Below are positions 16,930 through 24,402 of a stretch of DNA of 56,312 nt, piece by piece. Numbering within the stretch: position 1 is the stretch's first letter; every line of letters begins with the position of its first letter. Location: contig CAYZPC010000007.1 of NCBI GenBank assembly GCA_964480705.1, positions 1 to 56,312 of the forward strand. The letters run 5' to 3'. A program made the position numbers and the translations under genes. The notes beneath the pieces were generated by a model, which did no database searches, was not told the origin of the DNA, and saw only the letters and a list, made by a program, of their open reading frames with translations. Source of the stretch: VGJJ01 sp964480705 (GTDB taxonomy: Archaea > Iainarchaeota > Iainarchaeia > Iainarchaeales > VGJJ01).

Positions 16930-18495
16930 ATGACAACCGATTTTCCCACGGTGCGAGGCGTACAATTAGCCGAAACTCCCACGACACGCATCATGGAAGG
17001 ATTCCCCTACAATGAATACCAGCTCAAACGCACCCCCTTCACGCCAGATGAAGACAAACTTTTTCACGCCCTCGCAGGAGCGCTAAACAGAAGCCTACAC
17101 TCCGATGAATGGTCGGCCAAACTCCCCTCTTCCGTATCAAAATCATTTGCGAGCGCATTCAAAACAAATATTCTCTCGTACGCAGACACATCCGAAATTG
17201 TGGACAAACTCCCCTTAGACGAAGACTGGGAAAAAATGTCCGAACTGTTGCGAAAACTCTTCAGCGAACACGAGTCGCCGGCCACAAACATTAATCCACT
17301 CATTGAACGCATTCTGGATGAGGGAATTGGGTTCAGCTACTTGGGACCCCTCATGCGCGACCCACAACTAGAAGAAGTCATGGTGAATGGCACGATGCGA
17401 AACGTGTTTGTTTTTCATTCCAAATACGGCATGTGCAAAACAGACATTTTCATTCCGCAACATGACATGATGCTCCTCCGCATCATTGCGAAAGCAGCAA
17501 AATTCGCCGGAAGAGCATTCTTAGACAAAGAACCATTGCTCGATGCACGCTTGCCGGATGGTTCGCGTTTGAATGCCACGTATGAAAGCGTCACGCTTTC
17601 AGGACATTCGCTCACGATACGAAAGTTCACGCACAACACGCTCTCTATTCCCGAGCTCATCAAGAATGGAATGCTCTCCACCGAACTCGCATCCTTTTTG
17701 TGGGTGATGATTGAAGGAATGAATGTCCTCCCCATGAATGTGATTATCACTGGAGGGAGCGGAACCGGAAAAACGACCCTCTTGAATGCACTCGCGGCCG
17801 TGATACGCTATCGCGAACGCATCATTGCCATTGAAGACACAACAGAATTGAAATTTTTGCACCGCGATAATTGGATTTCACTCGAAGCACGACCCGCCAG
17901 CGGAAATGCTCCCGCGGTAACCATGAATGATTTGCTCCAAAACTCATTACGAATGAGGCCGGACCGACTCATCCTAGGAGAAGTGCGCGGGGAAGAAGCT
18001 CAAACACTCTTCGTTGCCATGGACACGGGACACCAGGGATGTATGGGAACACTCCATTCAAATTCTGCACGCGAAATGCTCGTACGACTCTCCACGGAAC
18101 CCATGAACGTGCCCTCATCTATGGTGCACTTACTCAACATGGTAATTGTTTTGCAAAAAGTTCAAGACGTCAAAGAAGGAATGAAACGCCGCGTCATGCA
18201 AATTGCCGAAGTATCGCATTTGGACCAAAATGTACTATTATCCAATGTGTATGAACGCAACCCCGAAACAGATTTGATTATGCGCACCGACACCCCATCT
18301 CACTTAATGCAGGTATTATCCGACGCGAGCGGGAAAAGCCGGCAGTTTATTCAACAAGAATTGAATGTCCGCGAACAAATTTTGCGATGGATGCTCAAAC
18401 GCAACGTACTTGAGTCCGAAAAAGTGGAAAAAATCATCCAACAATACTACTTTGACCCTGCCTCCGTAGTAGAGCACGTGAACAAGGACACATAA
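16930..18495 (+). CDS. Type II/IV secretion system ATPase (archaeal VirB11/GspE/TadA class)
   Basis: 521 residues. Walker A GGSGTGKTTLLN at about 277-288, Asp box ERIIAIEDTTEL, Walker B-region RPDRLILGEVRGEEA and His box GTLHSNS, in that order, as in ATPases that power archaeal type IV pili, archaella or secretion. The N-terminal domain (about 1-190) includes the LEEVMVNG segment typical of the class. ATG 16930 is favoured over 16783, which would overlap the cca gene, because of the TATA-like box about 25 bases upstream. A matching prepilin peptidase lies at 47048; no pilin or membrane platform protein is seen here. Confidence 0.9.
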   Translation: MTTDFPTVRGVQLAETPTTRIMEGFPYNEYQLKRTPFTPDEDKLFHALAGALNRSLHSDEWSAKLPSSVSKSFASAFKTNILSYADTSEIVDKLPLDEDWEKMSELLRKLFSEHESPATNINPLIERILDEGIGFSYLGPLMRDPQLEEVMVNGTMRNVFVFHSKYGMCKTDIFIPQHDMMLLRIIAKAAKFAGRAFLDKEPLLDARLPDGSRLNATYESVTLSGHSLTIRKFTHNTLSIPELIKNGMLSTELASFLWVMIEGMNVLPMNVIITGGSGTGKTTLLNALAAVIRYRERIIAIEDTTELKFLHRDNWISLEARPASGNAPAVTMNDLLQNSLRMRPDRLILGEVRGEEAQTLFVAMDTGHQGCMGTLHSNSAREMLVRLSTEPMNVPSSMVHLLNMVIVLQKVQDVKEGMKRRVMQIAEVSHLDQNVLLSNVYERNPETDLIMRTDTPSHLMQVLSDASGKSRQFIQQELNVREQILRWMLKRNVLESEKVEKIIQQYYFDPASVVEHVNKDT

Positions 18496-18561
18496 CGCGG
18501 CATCGTTTTTCACGCACCCAAAACCCCACGCTTTATAATTCAAAACCGCGTGAATGCTACC

Positions 18562-19371
18562 ATGCACACACGCGAAATAATGGGTATTTTTTTCCTCACC
18601 ACCATGTTATTTTCCTCCCTCGCATGGGCGGACGCGTACGTGGTTGACCCCGTCGTGGAAAAAGCCAAGCCGCGCGAAACCATTGACATTGGACGCATCT
18701 CCCCCGGAGAAGCCGTTGAGATTATTTTCAACAAAAATGCAGGATACGGTAAAGACATTGAATGGAAACAAGCCCGCATTTCCAACACGCACATGGTGTA
18801 TGGTTTTGCGACCCGCGACTCGGATGTGGGAACAGATTCTCTCATCACGCGCATGCAAACCAGCTCCATCACCCCTGAAGGAGTGTATGATTTTCCGCTC
18901 GAATTAGTGGGAGAAGAAGGCGTGCTTGTGAATGAAACCTACACGCTCCGCGTAACCATCCAAAAAAAATTATTGAACGGAAGCCTCTCCGCGAATCAAC
19001 TCTCGGGAGGAGTCAATGAACCCTCCACGTTTACCGTTCTCGTGGTCAATGATTCAAGTGCGCCCGCGCGCGTGGAAGTAACTCCTGCGCTGCCCCAAAT
19101 TTGGGCACAGGCACGCACCACCACGATTGACGCGCACTCCTTTGTAGAAGTCCCCATCACGGTCACCCCGCGCTTCGCCGGACCCAAAACATTTGACATT
19201 AAACTCACTAATTTAGAAAGCGGAGAAACCGTGTCCACACTCAAGGGGACGATTGTCGCCAACCCCACGCTGAAAGATAGGTACGCGGCGGGGTTGTATG
19301 GGTTTCCCTTCTTCAGCATTTCACTCGTGGCAAACTATTTAGTCAACGCATTCGTGAGCTTTTTGCTCTAA
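18562..19371 (+). CDS. Secreted, C-terminally membrane-anchored protein
   Basis: 269 residues. An N-terminal signal peptide (about 1-22, ending SLAWADA) is followed by a beta-rich extracytoplasmic region of about 220 residues, with hydrophobic segment at the C-terminus (about 247-269). The repeated strand pattern suggests two Ig-like domains, resembling archaeal surface proteins of the NEW3/COG1470 kind. ATG 18562 is preceded by a TATA box (tttataatt, 18532-18540) about 26 bases upstream. It follows the secretion ATPase by 66 bases and may belong to that surface system; that link is inferred. Confidence 0.75.
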   Translation: MHTREIMGIFFLTTMLFSSLAWADAYVVDPVVEKAKPRETIDIGRISPGEAVEIIFNKNAGYGKDIEWKQARISNTHMVYGFATRDSDVGTDSLITRMQTSSITPEGVYDFPLELVGEEGVLVNETYTLRVTIQKKLLNGSLSANQLSGGVNEPSTFTVLVVNDSSAPARVEVTPALPQIWAQARTTTIDAHSFVEVPITVTPRFAGPKTFDIKLTNLESGETVSTLKGTIVANPTLKDRYAAGLYGFPFFSISLVANYLVNAFVSFLL

Positions 19372-19434
19372 ATACGCTCAACACGGAACGCCCTGCGGGA
19401 CGACACTTATAATGGCTTCCTTTCCGAAAATAGT

Positions 19435-21021
19435 ATGGAAAAGGAAACACGTGCACTCTCCACCCTCGCCCAGCGCGTCTATGAAGACTTGTCGAGCGGA
19501 CGCATTCACACGAAACATCAACTGGACTCACGCAAACGAGAACTCGCGGATGGGTTAAACATCAAACACCTCCCCACCAACCCCGATTTACTCCCGCTCA
19601 TTAAAGGAAAATTAACCCCCGAGCAACGCAAACTATTCATGATTAAGCCCGTGCGAAACATCTCCGGAGTGGCCGTGCTCGCCGCCATGGTCAAACCCCA
19701 CATGTGCCCACATGGAACGTGCGTGTACTGCCCTAAAGGAATCCACCATCCTGCTCCGCCGGCCTACACGGGAGACGAGCCCGCGGCGCAGCGTGGATAC
19801 CGCAATGAGTTTGATGCGTACAAGCAAGTGACTTCGCGCATCGCCCAGCTCAATGCCACGGGACAAAGCACGGATAAGTGCGAACTCATCATTATGGGAG
19901 GAACATTCCTATCGATGCCGCAGGAGTACCAGTATGAATTCATGCAAGGATGCTTAGATGGAGTGTCCGGACGCAAACACGAAACACTCACACAGACGAT
20001 TCGGGCGTGCGAAAAGAGCAAAAATCGCGTGATTGGAATTACGATGGAAACGCGCCCGGATGTAGCAAAAATAGATGACATTAAACGAATGCTATCATGG
20101 GGCACTACACGAGTAGAAATGGGAGTGCAGTCCACGCATGATGACGTGTTAAAAACACTCAACCGCCAACACACGATTCAAACAACCATTGACAGCACGC
20201 AACGACTGAAAGATAGTTGTTTGAAAGTGGGATATCACATGATGAGCAAACTCCCCGGCTCAACACTAAAAAAGGACATGCAATCGCACATGGAAATTTT
20301 CACAAATCCTAACTTTCGACCCGACATGGTCAAATTTTATCCCGTGGCGGTGGTGGAAAACACCGCGCTGTATCAGCAATGGAAGCAAGGAAAATACGAG
20401 GAAATGACGCAAGAAGAAGCCGTGGAATTTTATTCTAAATTGAAACCCAAAATCCCCGAATGGGTGCGCGTCATGCGCGTGCAGCGAGACATTCCCTCGC
20501 AGAACATTTCCGCGGGAGTGAAAAAAACCAATTTGAGACAAGCGGTGCACGAACACATGCGCAAGGAAGGACTCGTATGCCGTTGCATCCGCTGCCGGGA
20601 AGTAGGATTCAAACACACGAATGAGGGAATTTTGCCGCAGAAGATTGAATTAGTGAGAAGGGAGTATGAAGCGAGCAAGGGAAAAGAAATTTTCCTTTCT
20701 GCGGAGGATGTGAAGCAGGACATTTTGGTAGGATTCATCCGCTTGCGCATTCCGCATGAACCCACGCTCAAAGAATTAGACGATTCAGCGTATATTCGCG
20801 AACTGCATGTGTATGGACAATCCGTTCCTATTGGAGAAGCCATCGCTAAATCGGGACAGCACAAAGGATGGGGAAAAAAGTTGTTGAGCGAAGCGGAAAC
20901 GGTTGCCAAAAAAGAATATGGAATGGAACAAATGAACATCATTGCAGGAATTGGGGTGCGGGAATACTACAAGAAACTTGGATATAGGCAAAATGGCCCG
21001 TTTGTCAAGAAAAAAATTTAG
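19435..21021 (+). CDS. elp3: Elp3-family tRNA uridine-34 modification enzyme
   Basis: 528 residues. Radical SAM domain with the Elp3 Cys motif CPHGTCVYC (Cys x4 Cys x2 Cys) at about 89-97, an IMGGTF motif, and a C-terminal GNAT acetyltransferase domain (about 400-528) ending IREYYKKLGY-like. Elp3 makes the 5-carboxymethyl group on wobble uridine of tRNA, alone in archaea. Length is normal. A TATA-like box (acttataat, about 19404-19412) lies about 26 bases upstream of the ATG. The stop overlaps by 3 bases with the stop of the convergent gene. Confidence 0.95.
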   Translation: MEKETRALSTLAQRVYEDLSSGRIHTKHQLDSRKRELADGLNIKHLPTNPDLLPLIKGKLTPEQRKLFMIKPVRNISGVAVLAAMVKPHMCPHGTCVYCPKGIHHPAPPAYTGDEPAAQRGYRNEFDAYKQVTSRIAQLNATGQSTDKCELIIMGGTFLSMPQEYQYEFMQGCLDGVSGRKHETLTQTIRACEKSKNRVIGITMETRPDVAKIDDIKRMLSWGTTRVEMGVQSTHDDVLKTLNRQHTIQTTIDSTQRLKDSCLKVGYHMMSKLPGSTLKKDMQSHMEIFTNPNFRPDMVKFYPVAVVENTALYQQWKQGKYEEMTQEEAVEFYSKLKPKIPEWVRVMRVQRDIPSQNISAGVKKTNLRQAVHEHMRKEGLVCRCIRCREVGFKHTNEGILPQKIELVRREYEASKGKEIFLSAEDVKQDILVGFIRLRIPHEPTLKELDDSAYIRELHVYGQSVPIGEAIAKSGQHKGWGKKLLSEAETVAKKEYGMEQMNIIAGIGVREYYKKLGYRQNGPFVKKKI

Positions 21022-21320
21022 CGATGACGCCTGCGCGAGTGAATGAATTCGGCCACGCGGACGACTTCCTTTTGCAAATCATGAGCGGATTTTTCAATCG
21101 CCGAAATAGGTTGAGAGGAAAAACGATAATGATATTTCCGATACAATTCTAGTTCTAATGACAATAACGTCACCCGCTCGCGAAGCGCGTGAAGGATGGA
21201 ATCCTGGATTCCCTTCGCTGCTTTCCCCACTTGTTTTAGGTCAACGCGCGTAAAACGAATCAACTGCTTAACATCCTTGCTGAAAAAATCCTCCGCCTCT
21301 TGCAAACGGGCAATCTTCAA
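21018..21320 (-). pseudogene. C-terminal part of an amber-split helical protein
   Basis: 100 residues, no ATG anywhere: the apparent start is TTG. It lies in the same frame as the upstream gene ending at 21339, separated only by the TAG stop and six sense codons (RYHESE). The sequence is helical and charged, as is the upstream gene's C-terminus. Read together the two make a single protein of 304 codons plus stop from 21932 to 21018. I therefore treat this as the distal part of one gene broken by a nonsense codon, not as an independent gene. Confidence 0.65.
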
Positions 21321-21338
21321 TTCAGACTCGTGATAGCG

Positions 21339-21932
21339 CTACACCAAGGTAGCAATTCTCCGCAAGACTGTCTGACGATGCTTCCACATGGATTTTTCAC
21401 GAACCGCGCGATTGAGCGCCCACTGAAACGACTCCGCGAGTTTTTCCTTCTTTTTACCACTGGATGCCAAATCCAATTGCTTCTGAAACTCTTCAATACG
21501 GAGCTCAAGGAAAATCTCCGACATTTGAGCAAAAGCAAACTGACGGGGGAGGGCGACTTCCAGTGCATCTAGACTCGTGAATTGTTTAGACAATAACTGA
21601 AAATTTTTGGTCGCATAATCCACCCACTTCTGATACGCCTTAATCATATATGATTTTGAAAAACGACGGCGAAACTTGTATCCGCCATCGAGGGTCTCCA
21701 CCATCTCATACACGGGGAGTTTGCCCGTGACAATGGCATCCAACTGCCGGCGCGCCGCCGCTTCGGAAAGCTGGGAGCGAACCGCGGTTTTTTTAGTAAC
21801 AAACAAACGCCCTTCCTTCGCCAGGGCTTTTACGTCTGCCCGCGTGGGATTGCGATGGGCTTTTCGCTGCTTAATTTTCTCCAACGCCCCATTGTGCGGC
21901 TGTCGTCGTTTAAACCACTTGAAAATGGCCAT
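21339..21932 (-). CDS. Hypothetical basic helical protein, ends at in-frame TAG
   Basis: 197 residues from ATG 21932. An N-terminal part (about 25-90) has the helix-turn-helix-like LSEAAARRQLDAIVTGKLPVY stretch split here as LSEAAARRQLDAI; then a YKFRRRFSKSY segment and long amphipathic helices. ATG 21932 is chosen because a TATA-like box lies about 25 bases upstream; an in-frame start at 21977 would cover the promoter of the divergent gene. The gene ends at TAG (21339-21341), but the frame stays open for another 106 codons. Function unknown; possibly DNA binding. Confidence 0.7.
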   Translation of the reverse strand: MAIFKWFKRRQPHNGALEKIKQRKAHRNPTRADVKALAKEGRLFVTKKTAVRSQLSEAAARRQLDAIVTGKLPVYEMVETLDGGYKFRRRFSKSYMIKAYQKWVDYATKNFQLLSKQFTSLDALEVALPRQFAFAQMSEIFLELRIEEFQKQLDLASSGKKKEKLAESFQWALNRAVREKSMWKHRQTVLRRIATLV

Positions 21933-21950
21933 ACTCCACGAGGGGAATGC

Positions 21951-21964
21951 ACATATTAAAATGC
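21951..21964. promoter_or_regulatory. Shared TATA box of a divergent leaderless pair
   Basis: The sequence acatattaaaatgc is centred in the 51-base spacer between the start codons at 21932 (minus) and 21984 (plus), about 25 and 27 bases from each. No second AT-rich box is present, so one element probably serves both genes. Confidence 0.6.
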
Positions 21965-21983
21965 GAGCCCCGTTCATAATGGA

Positions 21984-22343
21984 ATGATTGAACTCGTCCT
22001 CGCAGCGGCATTACTCATTTTGGGGGCAGTATGCGTATTTCTCTATCGGCGCGTGCAAGAATTATCCGAATACACCAACACGCTGCAATTTTCCAAACAA
22101 TCCCAAAGCGTAAAATATGGAAAAATGTCCGAAAACTGGATTCCACTCTCGGAAAAATTTCCATATCCTCGGGAAAAGTTTCGATTTTTGGGAAATCCGA
22201 TTGATGGCATTGCATTCTTGGATGATAAAATTGTTTTCTGCGAATTCAAAACGAACACAAGCAGACTTTCTCACACGCAGGAAAACATTCGCGACTTAGT
22301 GAAAAACAAAAAAGTAGAATGGAATGAATTTCGCGTGGAATAA
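21984..22343 (+). CDS. Membrane-anchored Holliday-junction-resolvase-like endonuclease
   Basis: 119 residues. N-terminal hydrophobic segment (about 3-22), then a short helix and a nuclease-like core with the pattern FLGNPIDGIAFLDDKIVFCEFKT split as GNPIDGIAF and IVFCEFKT: Asp and Glu-x-Lys match the restriction-endonuclease-like active site. This fits the family of predicted endonucleases related to Holliday junction resolvases (COG4741). A TATA-like box lies about 27 bases upstream of the ATG. The role of a membrane-tethered nuclease is not established; DNA uptake or repair are possibilities. Confidence 0.8.
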   Translation: MIELVLAAALLILGAVCVFLYRRVQELSEYTNTLQFSKQSQSVKYGKMSENWIPLSEKFPYPREKFRFLGNPIDGIAFLDDKIVFCEFKTNTSRLSHTQENIRDLVKNKKVEWNEFRVE

Positions 22344-22353
22344 CACACGCATA

Positions 22354-22626
22354 TTAAGGTTTTCGGCGCGCCTGTTGCGCCCTCTTTGTATGTTGTTCTG
22401 CCTGACGTCTTGCACGCAAAGCGGCAGCTTTCTTGGCACGGGCTTTCTTCCGCTCCAATTCGAGTAAATCTTTGATACGCTTAAAATTCGTCTCCGTCAA
22501 TCGTTCCAGGGATTTCTGATGCTGGGCATACATATCCGGATGCTCTCTCACGCGCTTCCAAAAATCAACTATCTCATCAGGAGTTAATTTTCGCATACTA
22601 GGTTTTGGAACAGGCTTATCCGACAT
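22354..22626 (-). CDS. Small basic helical protein
   Basis: 90 residues. The first 30 are mixed (LTPDEIVDFWKRVREHPD); the last 45 are almost only Lys, Arg, Ala, Gln and Glu, predicted as a long basic helix that may bind nucleic acid. No cysteines or membrane segment. It lies 24 bases after the pelota stop on the same strand, so it is probably the second gene of a pelota operon. No family recognised. Confidence 0.65.
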   Translation of the reverse strand: MSDKPVPKPSMRKLTPDEIVDFWKRVREHPDMYAQHQKSLERLTETNFKRIKDLLELERKKARAKKAAALRARRQAEQHTKRAQQARRKP

Positions 22627-22650
22627 ACCTGAGGAATGAATGCCGGGTAT

Positions 22651-23706
22651 TTATGCCTTCTCAAACGCATACCGCAGCAACGCCGCCACGCCACTCAAAC
22701 CAGCCAGCTGCTGACCCGGCTCAAATTTCTCATCTAGAATATGCGAAACAACCCCCATCTGCCCCGCGTGTTCGAGTAAGGCATTTGCTTTCTCAGGATG
22801 AGCAGAATGAAAACCCGACGAAAGAAGAAGCGTGTGCGCGGCTCCTGCACGAAGGGCACGCTCCACGTGAGCAAGACCATACGCCACTAATCCCGAATCT
22901 TTGCCCAATTGCTTCAACACCTCGTGCATGAGCTCCGCTTCTTGCGCGACGCGGGATTCTCCTAATGCCTTTGTGATGGATGCATTCGACAACGCTTCAC
23001 GTATGCCCTTTTGCCCTGTGTCTGCCGTCGCCACACTCAACCATTGCTTTTCTCTTCCTTTAGGAGTGTTCTCGCGCAAATAACTCAATAATTCTTCGCG
23101 CGTAAAACCGGGCCCCGCGAGAATAACGGTTTGTAATGGACTCGCAAAAATAATTTCGGCAAGCGCGGAAAAATACACACTTGTTTTGTTTTCCGTTTTG
23201 AATTGCTTCCCCGAACGCATCCCATTAATTTTTCCTAATTCTTTCAAACCCGAACCAGACACTTGAACAAGGAGCGCTTCTTCATCATCTAAAACGACGC
23301 CCAAATACAAGGGCTTCTGACTCTCTTTCTCACGCTCGCGCAGGCGCAAAATATCATGCTGAAACAATTGGCTTTTTTGCACGTGAATGGTTTGAAACAA
23401 ATTGAAAACAAGCGCATGCTGTGCCCGCACCTCCACAAACTCGACAGGGGTGCCGGATTCAATAACGCCCGACACGCGCAGGGAGGGGGTGCTCTCCTCC
23501 ACACTCACTTCATTCACGCGCAGGGTTAATCGCATGGGAATACGAAAAGCCTTCTGCCCGGGCTCGCGCGGCTTGATGTTTCGATCCGTCTCCCCCGAAA
23601 CAAGGTCGCCGGACTGAATGAGAGTAGAAACAAACGACAAATCCTCCGAGGAATGGCATTCGACCGCAAAGGCATGCTCGGCGGGTTTGAGGGAGATGAT
23701 TTTCAT
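22651..23706 (-). CDS. pelA: Pelota (Dom34) ribosome rescue factor
   Basis: 351 residues, normal for archaeal pelota, which with aEF1A and ABCE1 splits stalled ribosomes. It has the N-terminal Sm-like domain, the HALVFNLFQTIHV stretch, and the central and C-terminal eRF1-like domains (TVILAGPGF, VAYGLAHVERAL, TLLLSS). I prefer ATG 23706 over 23721 because the TATA-like box at 23729-23740 would then give a leaderless mRNA. The recycling ATPase ABCE1 is encoded on the other side of the divergent promoter. Confidence 0.93.
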   Translation of the reverse strand: MKIISLKPAEHAFAVECHSSEDLSFVSTLIQSGDLVSGETDRNIKPREPGQKAFRIPMRLTLRVNEVSVEESTPSLRVSGVIESGTPVEFVEVRAQHALVFNLFQTIHVQKSQLFQHDILRLREREKESQKPLYLGVVLDDEEALLVQVSGSGLKELGKINGMRSGKQFKTENKTSVYFSALAEIIFASPLQTVILAGPGFTREELLSYLRENTPKGREKQWLSVATADTGQKGIREALSNASITKALGESRVAQEAELMHEVLKQLGKDSGLVAYGLAHVERALRAGAAHTLLLSSGFHSAHPEKANALLEHAGQMGVVSHILDEKFEPGQQLAGLSGVAALLRYAFEKA

Positions 23707-23728
23707 GCAGAATGAACGCATCCGAACC

Positions 23729-23740
23729 TTTTATTTAAAA
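23729..23740. promoter_or_regulatory. Shared TATA box between pelA and a small membrane protein gene
   Basis: ttttatttaaaa is centred almost exactly between the minus-strand ATG at 23706 and the plus-strand ATG at 23764, about 29 bases from each. It is nearly palindromic and is the only candidate box in the spacer. Confidence 0.55.
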
Positions 23741-23763
23741 CTCGAAGGGTGCCCCTATTTGGT

Positions 23764-23961
23764 ATGCGCCCGCTAAGCAAAGCTGGAATCGTGTGCGTGC
23801 TCCTCGCTCTATTAGCCGGGGGACTTGTTTTCAACCACTACAATGGATTCACCCAACCTGCCGCAGCACTCTCACAAATGCTCGGCGCGGTGTTTTGGGG
23901 CGGACTCGTGTGGGCAGCGATTTTTACGATTATCATGGCTGTGCTCTTCTTGAGCGCGTGA
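23764..23961 (+). CDS. Small two-span membrane protein
   Basis: 65 residues with two hydrophobic helices, about 8-25 and 41-64, joined by a short polar loop. ATG 23764 is chosen over an upstream GTG because of the TATA box about 29 bases before it. The gene is followed after 33 bases by the short ABCE1-like ORF and ABCE1, with no TATA box in between, so all three are probably one transcript. No family recognised. Confidence 0.65.
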   Translation: MRPLSKAGIVCVLLALLAGGLVFNHYNGFTQPAAALSQMLGAVFWGGLVWAAIFTIIMAVLFLSA

Positions 23962-23994
23962 CGTGAACACCACCAAACCCGGAATGAAAAAAAC

Positions 23995-24081
23995 ATGAGC
24001 TTGAAACGCATCGCCGTAATCGACCAACCCTTTTTTCACGAAAAAAGCGTTGATGGAAAAAAACCGCTGGTGTACAAATGA
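23995..24081 (+). CDS. Short ORF copying the ABCE1 N-terminus
   Basis: 28 codons. Its first ten residues MSLKRIAVID differ from the ABCE1 start MSIKRIAVID at one position, with DNA differences mostly at third codon positions. After that it diverges (QPFFHEKS...) and stops at a TGA that overlaps the ABCE1 ATG (ATGA), so translation could be coupled. It could be a remnant of a tandem duplication of the gene's 5' end or a leader peptide. Whether it is translated is unknown. Confidence 0.5.
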   Translation: MSLKRIAVIDQPFFHEKSVDGKKPLVYK

Positions 24082-24332
24082 GTATAAAACGCATCGCCGT
24101 CATTGACCACGACAAATGCTACCCGGACAAGTGCAACTGGCTCTGCCAGCGAAAATGCCCCGTAAACCGGAGCGGACAAGAATGCATCACGCAAGAAAAA
24201 GTAAAAGTAAAAGCACTGATTTCAGAAGAACTCTGCACGGGCTGCGGTATTTGTCNNNNNNNNNNTCCGTATGCTATCGAGGGTGGCTTCAAATTTGGGG
24301 ATAGTGATCCGGCTTCTTTCATTGTGCCGTAG
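24078..24332 (+). pseudogene. abce1: ABCE1 ribosome-recycling ATPase, N-terminal fragment
   Basis: The first 59 codons encode most of the two-[4Fe-4S] ferredoxin-like domain of ABCE1 (CYPDKCNWLCQRKCP, then CTGCGIC). After base 24255 the frame enters the N-run and foreign-looking sequence and stops at TAG 24330-24332. The interruption falls between CTGCGIC and the expected CP. Removing 24256-24397 joins it in frame to the second part as CTGCGICPRVCPFGAI, a perfect ferredoxin motif, giving 592 residues, the normal ABCE1 length. So the original gene is intact except for this insertion or assembly fault. Confidence 0.85.
24247..24255 (+). repeat. 9-base direct repeat, left copy
   Basis: gtatttgtc, immediately before the N-run inside ABCE1. 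An identical copy lies at 24389-24397, immediately before the resumed ABCE1 reading frame. Together they look like a target-site duplication. Confidence 0.75.
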
Positions 24333-24388
24333 TCGCGTATTGATGAAACACAGAAAGCTTTTTCGCAGCACTTTTCGATCATGAGAAA
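24256..24388. mobile_element. Insert with assembly gap inside ABCE1 (possible transposon remnant)
   Basis: Ten N (24256-24265) plus 123 bases of sequence unrelated to ABCE1, bounded by identical 9-base direct repeats. The known part reads as an open frame to TAG at 24330-24332, followed by 56 noncoding bases, which could be the 3' end of a transposase gene and the element's end. The N-run may hide most of the element, since assemblers often collapse repeats. I cannot match the visible sequence to a known insertion sequence, and a scaffolding error is a real alternative. Confidence 0.4.
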
Positions 24389-24397
24389 GTATTTGTC
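24389..24397 (+). repeat. 9-base direct repeat, right copy
   Basis: gtatttgtc, identical to 24247-24255. From here the ABCE1 frame resumes as ICPRVCPFG, so the true gene needs only one copy of this sequence. Confidence 0.75.
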
Positions 24398-24402
24398 CGC
24401 GC

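Noticed and set aside
20430..20942. 170-residue open frame on the minus strand inside elp3
   Set aside because: Elp3 radical SAM and acetyltransferase domains are continuous across it on the plus strand.
21339..21341. TAG as a pyrrolysine codon
   Set aside because: TAG ends many clear genes in this window (nurA, elp3, rfcS, PDCD5, aIF6, methyltransferase), and no pyrrolysine genes are present, so ordinary nonsense mutation or error is more likely.
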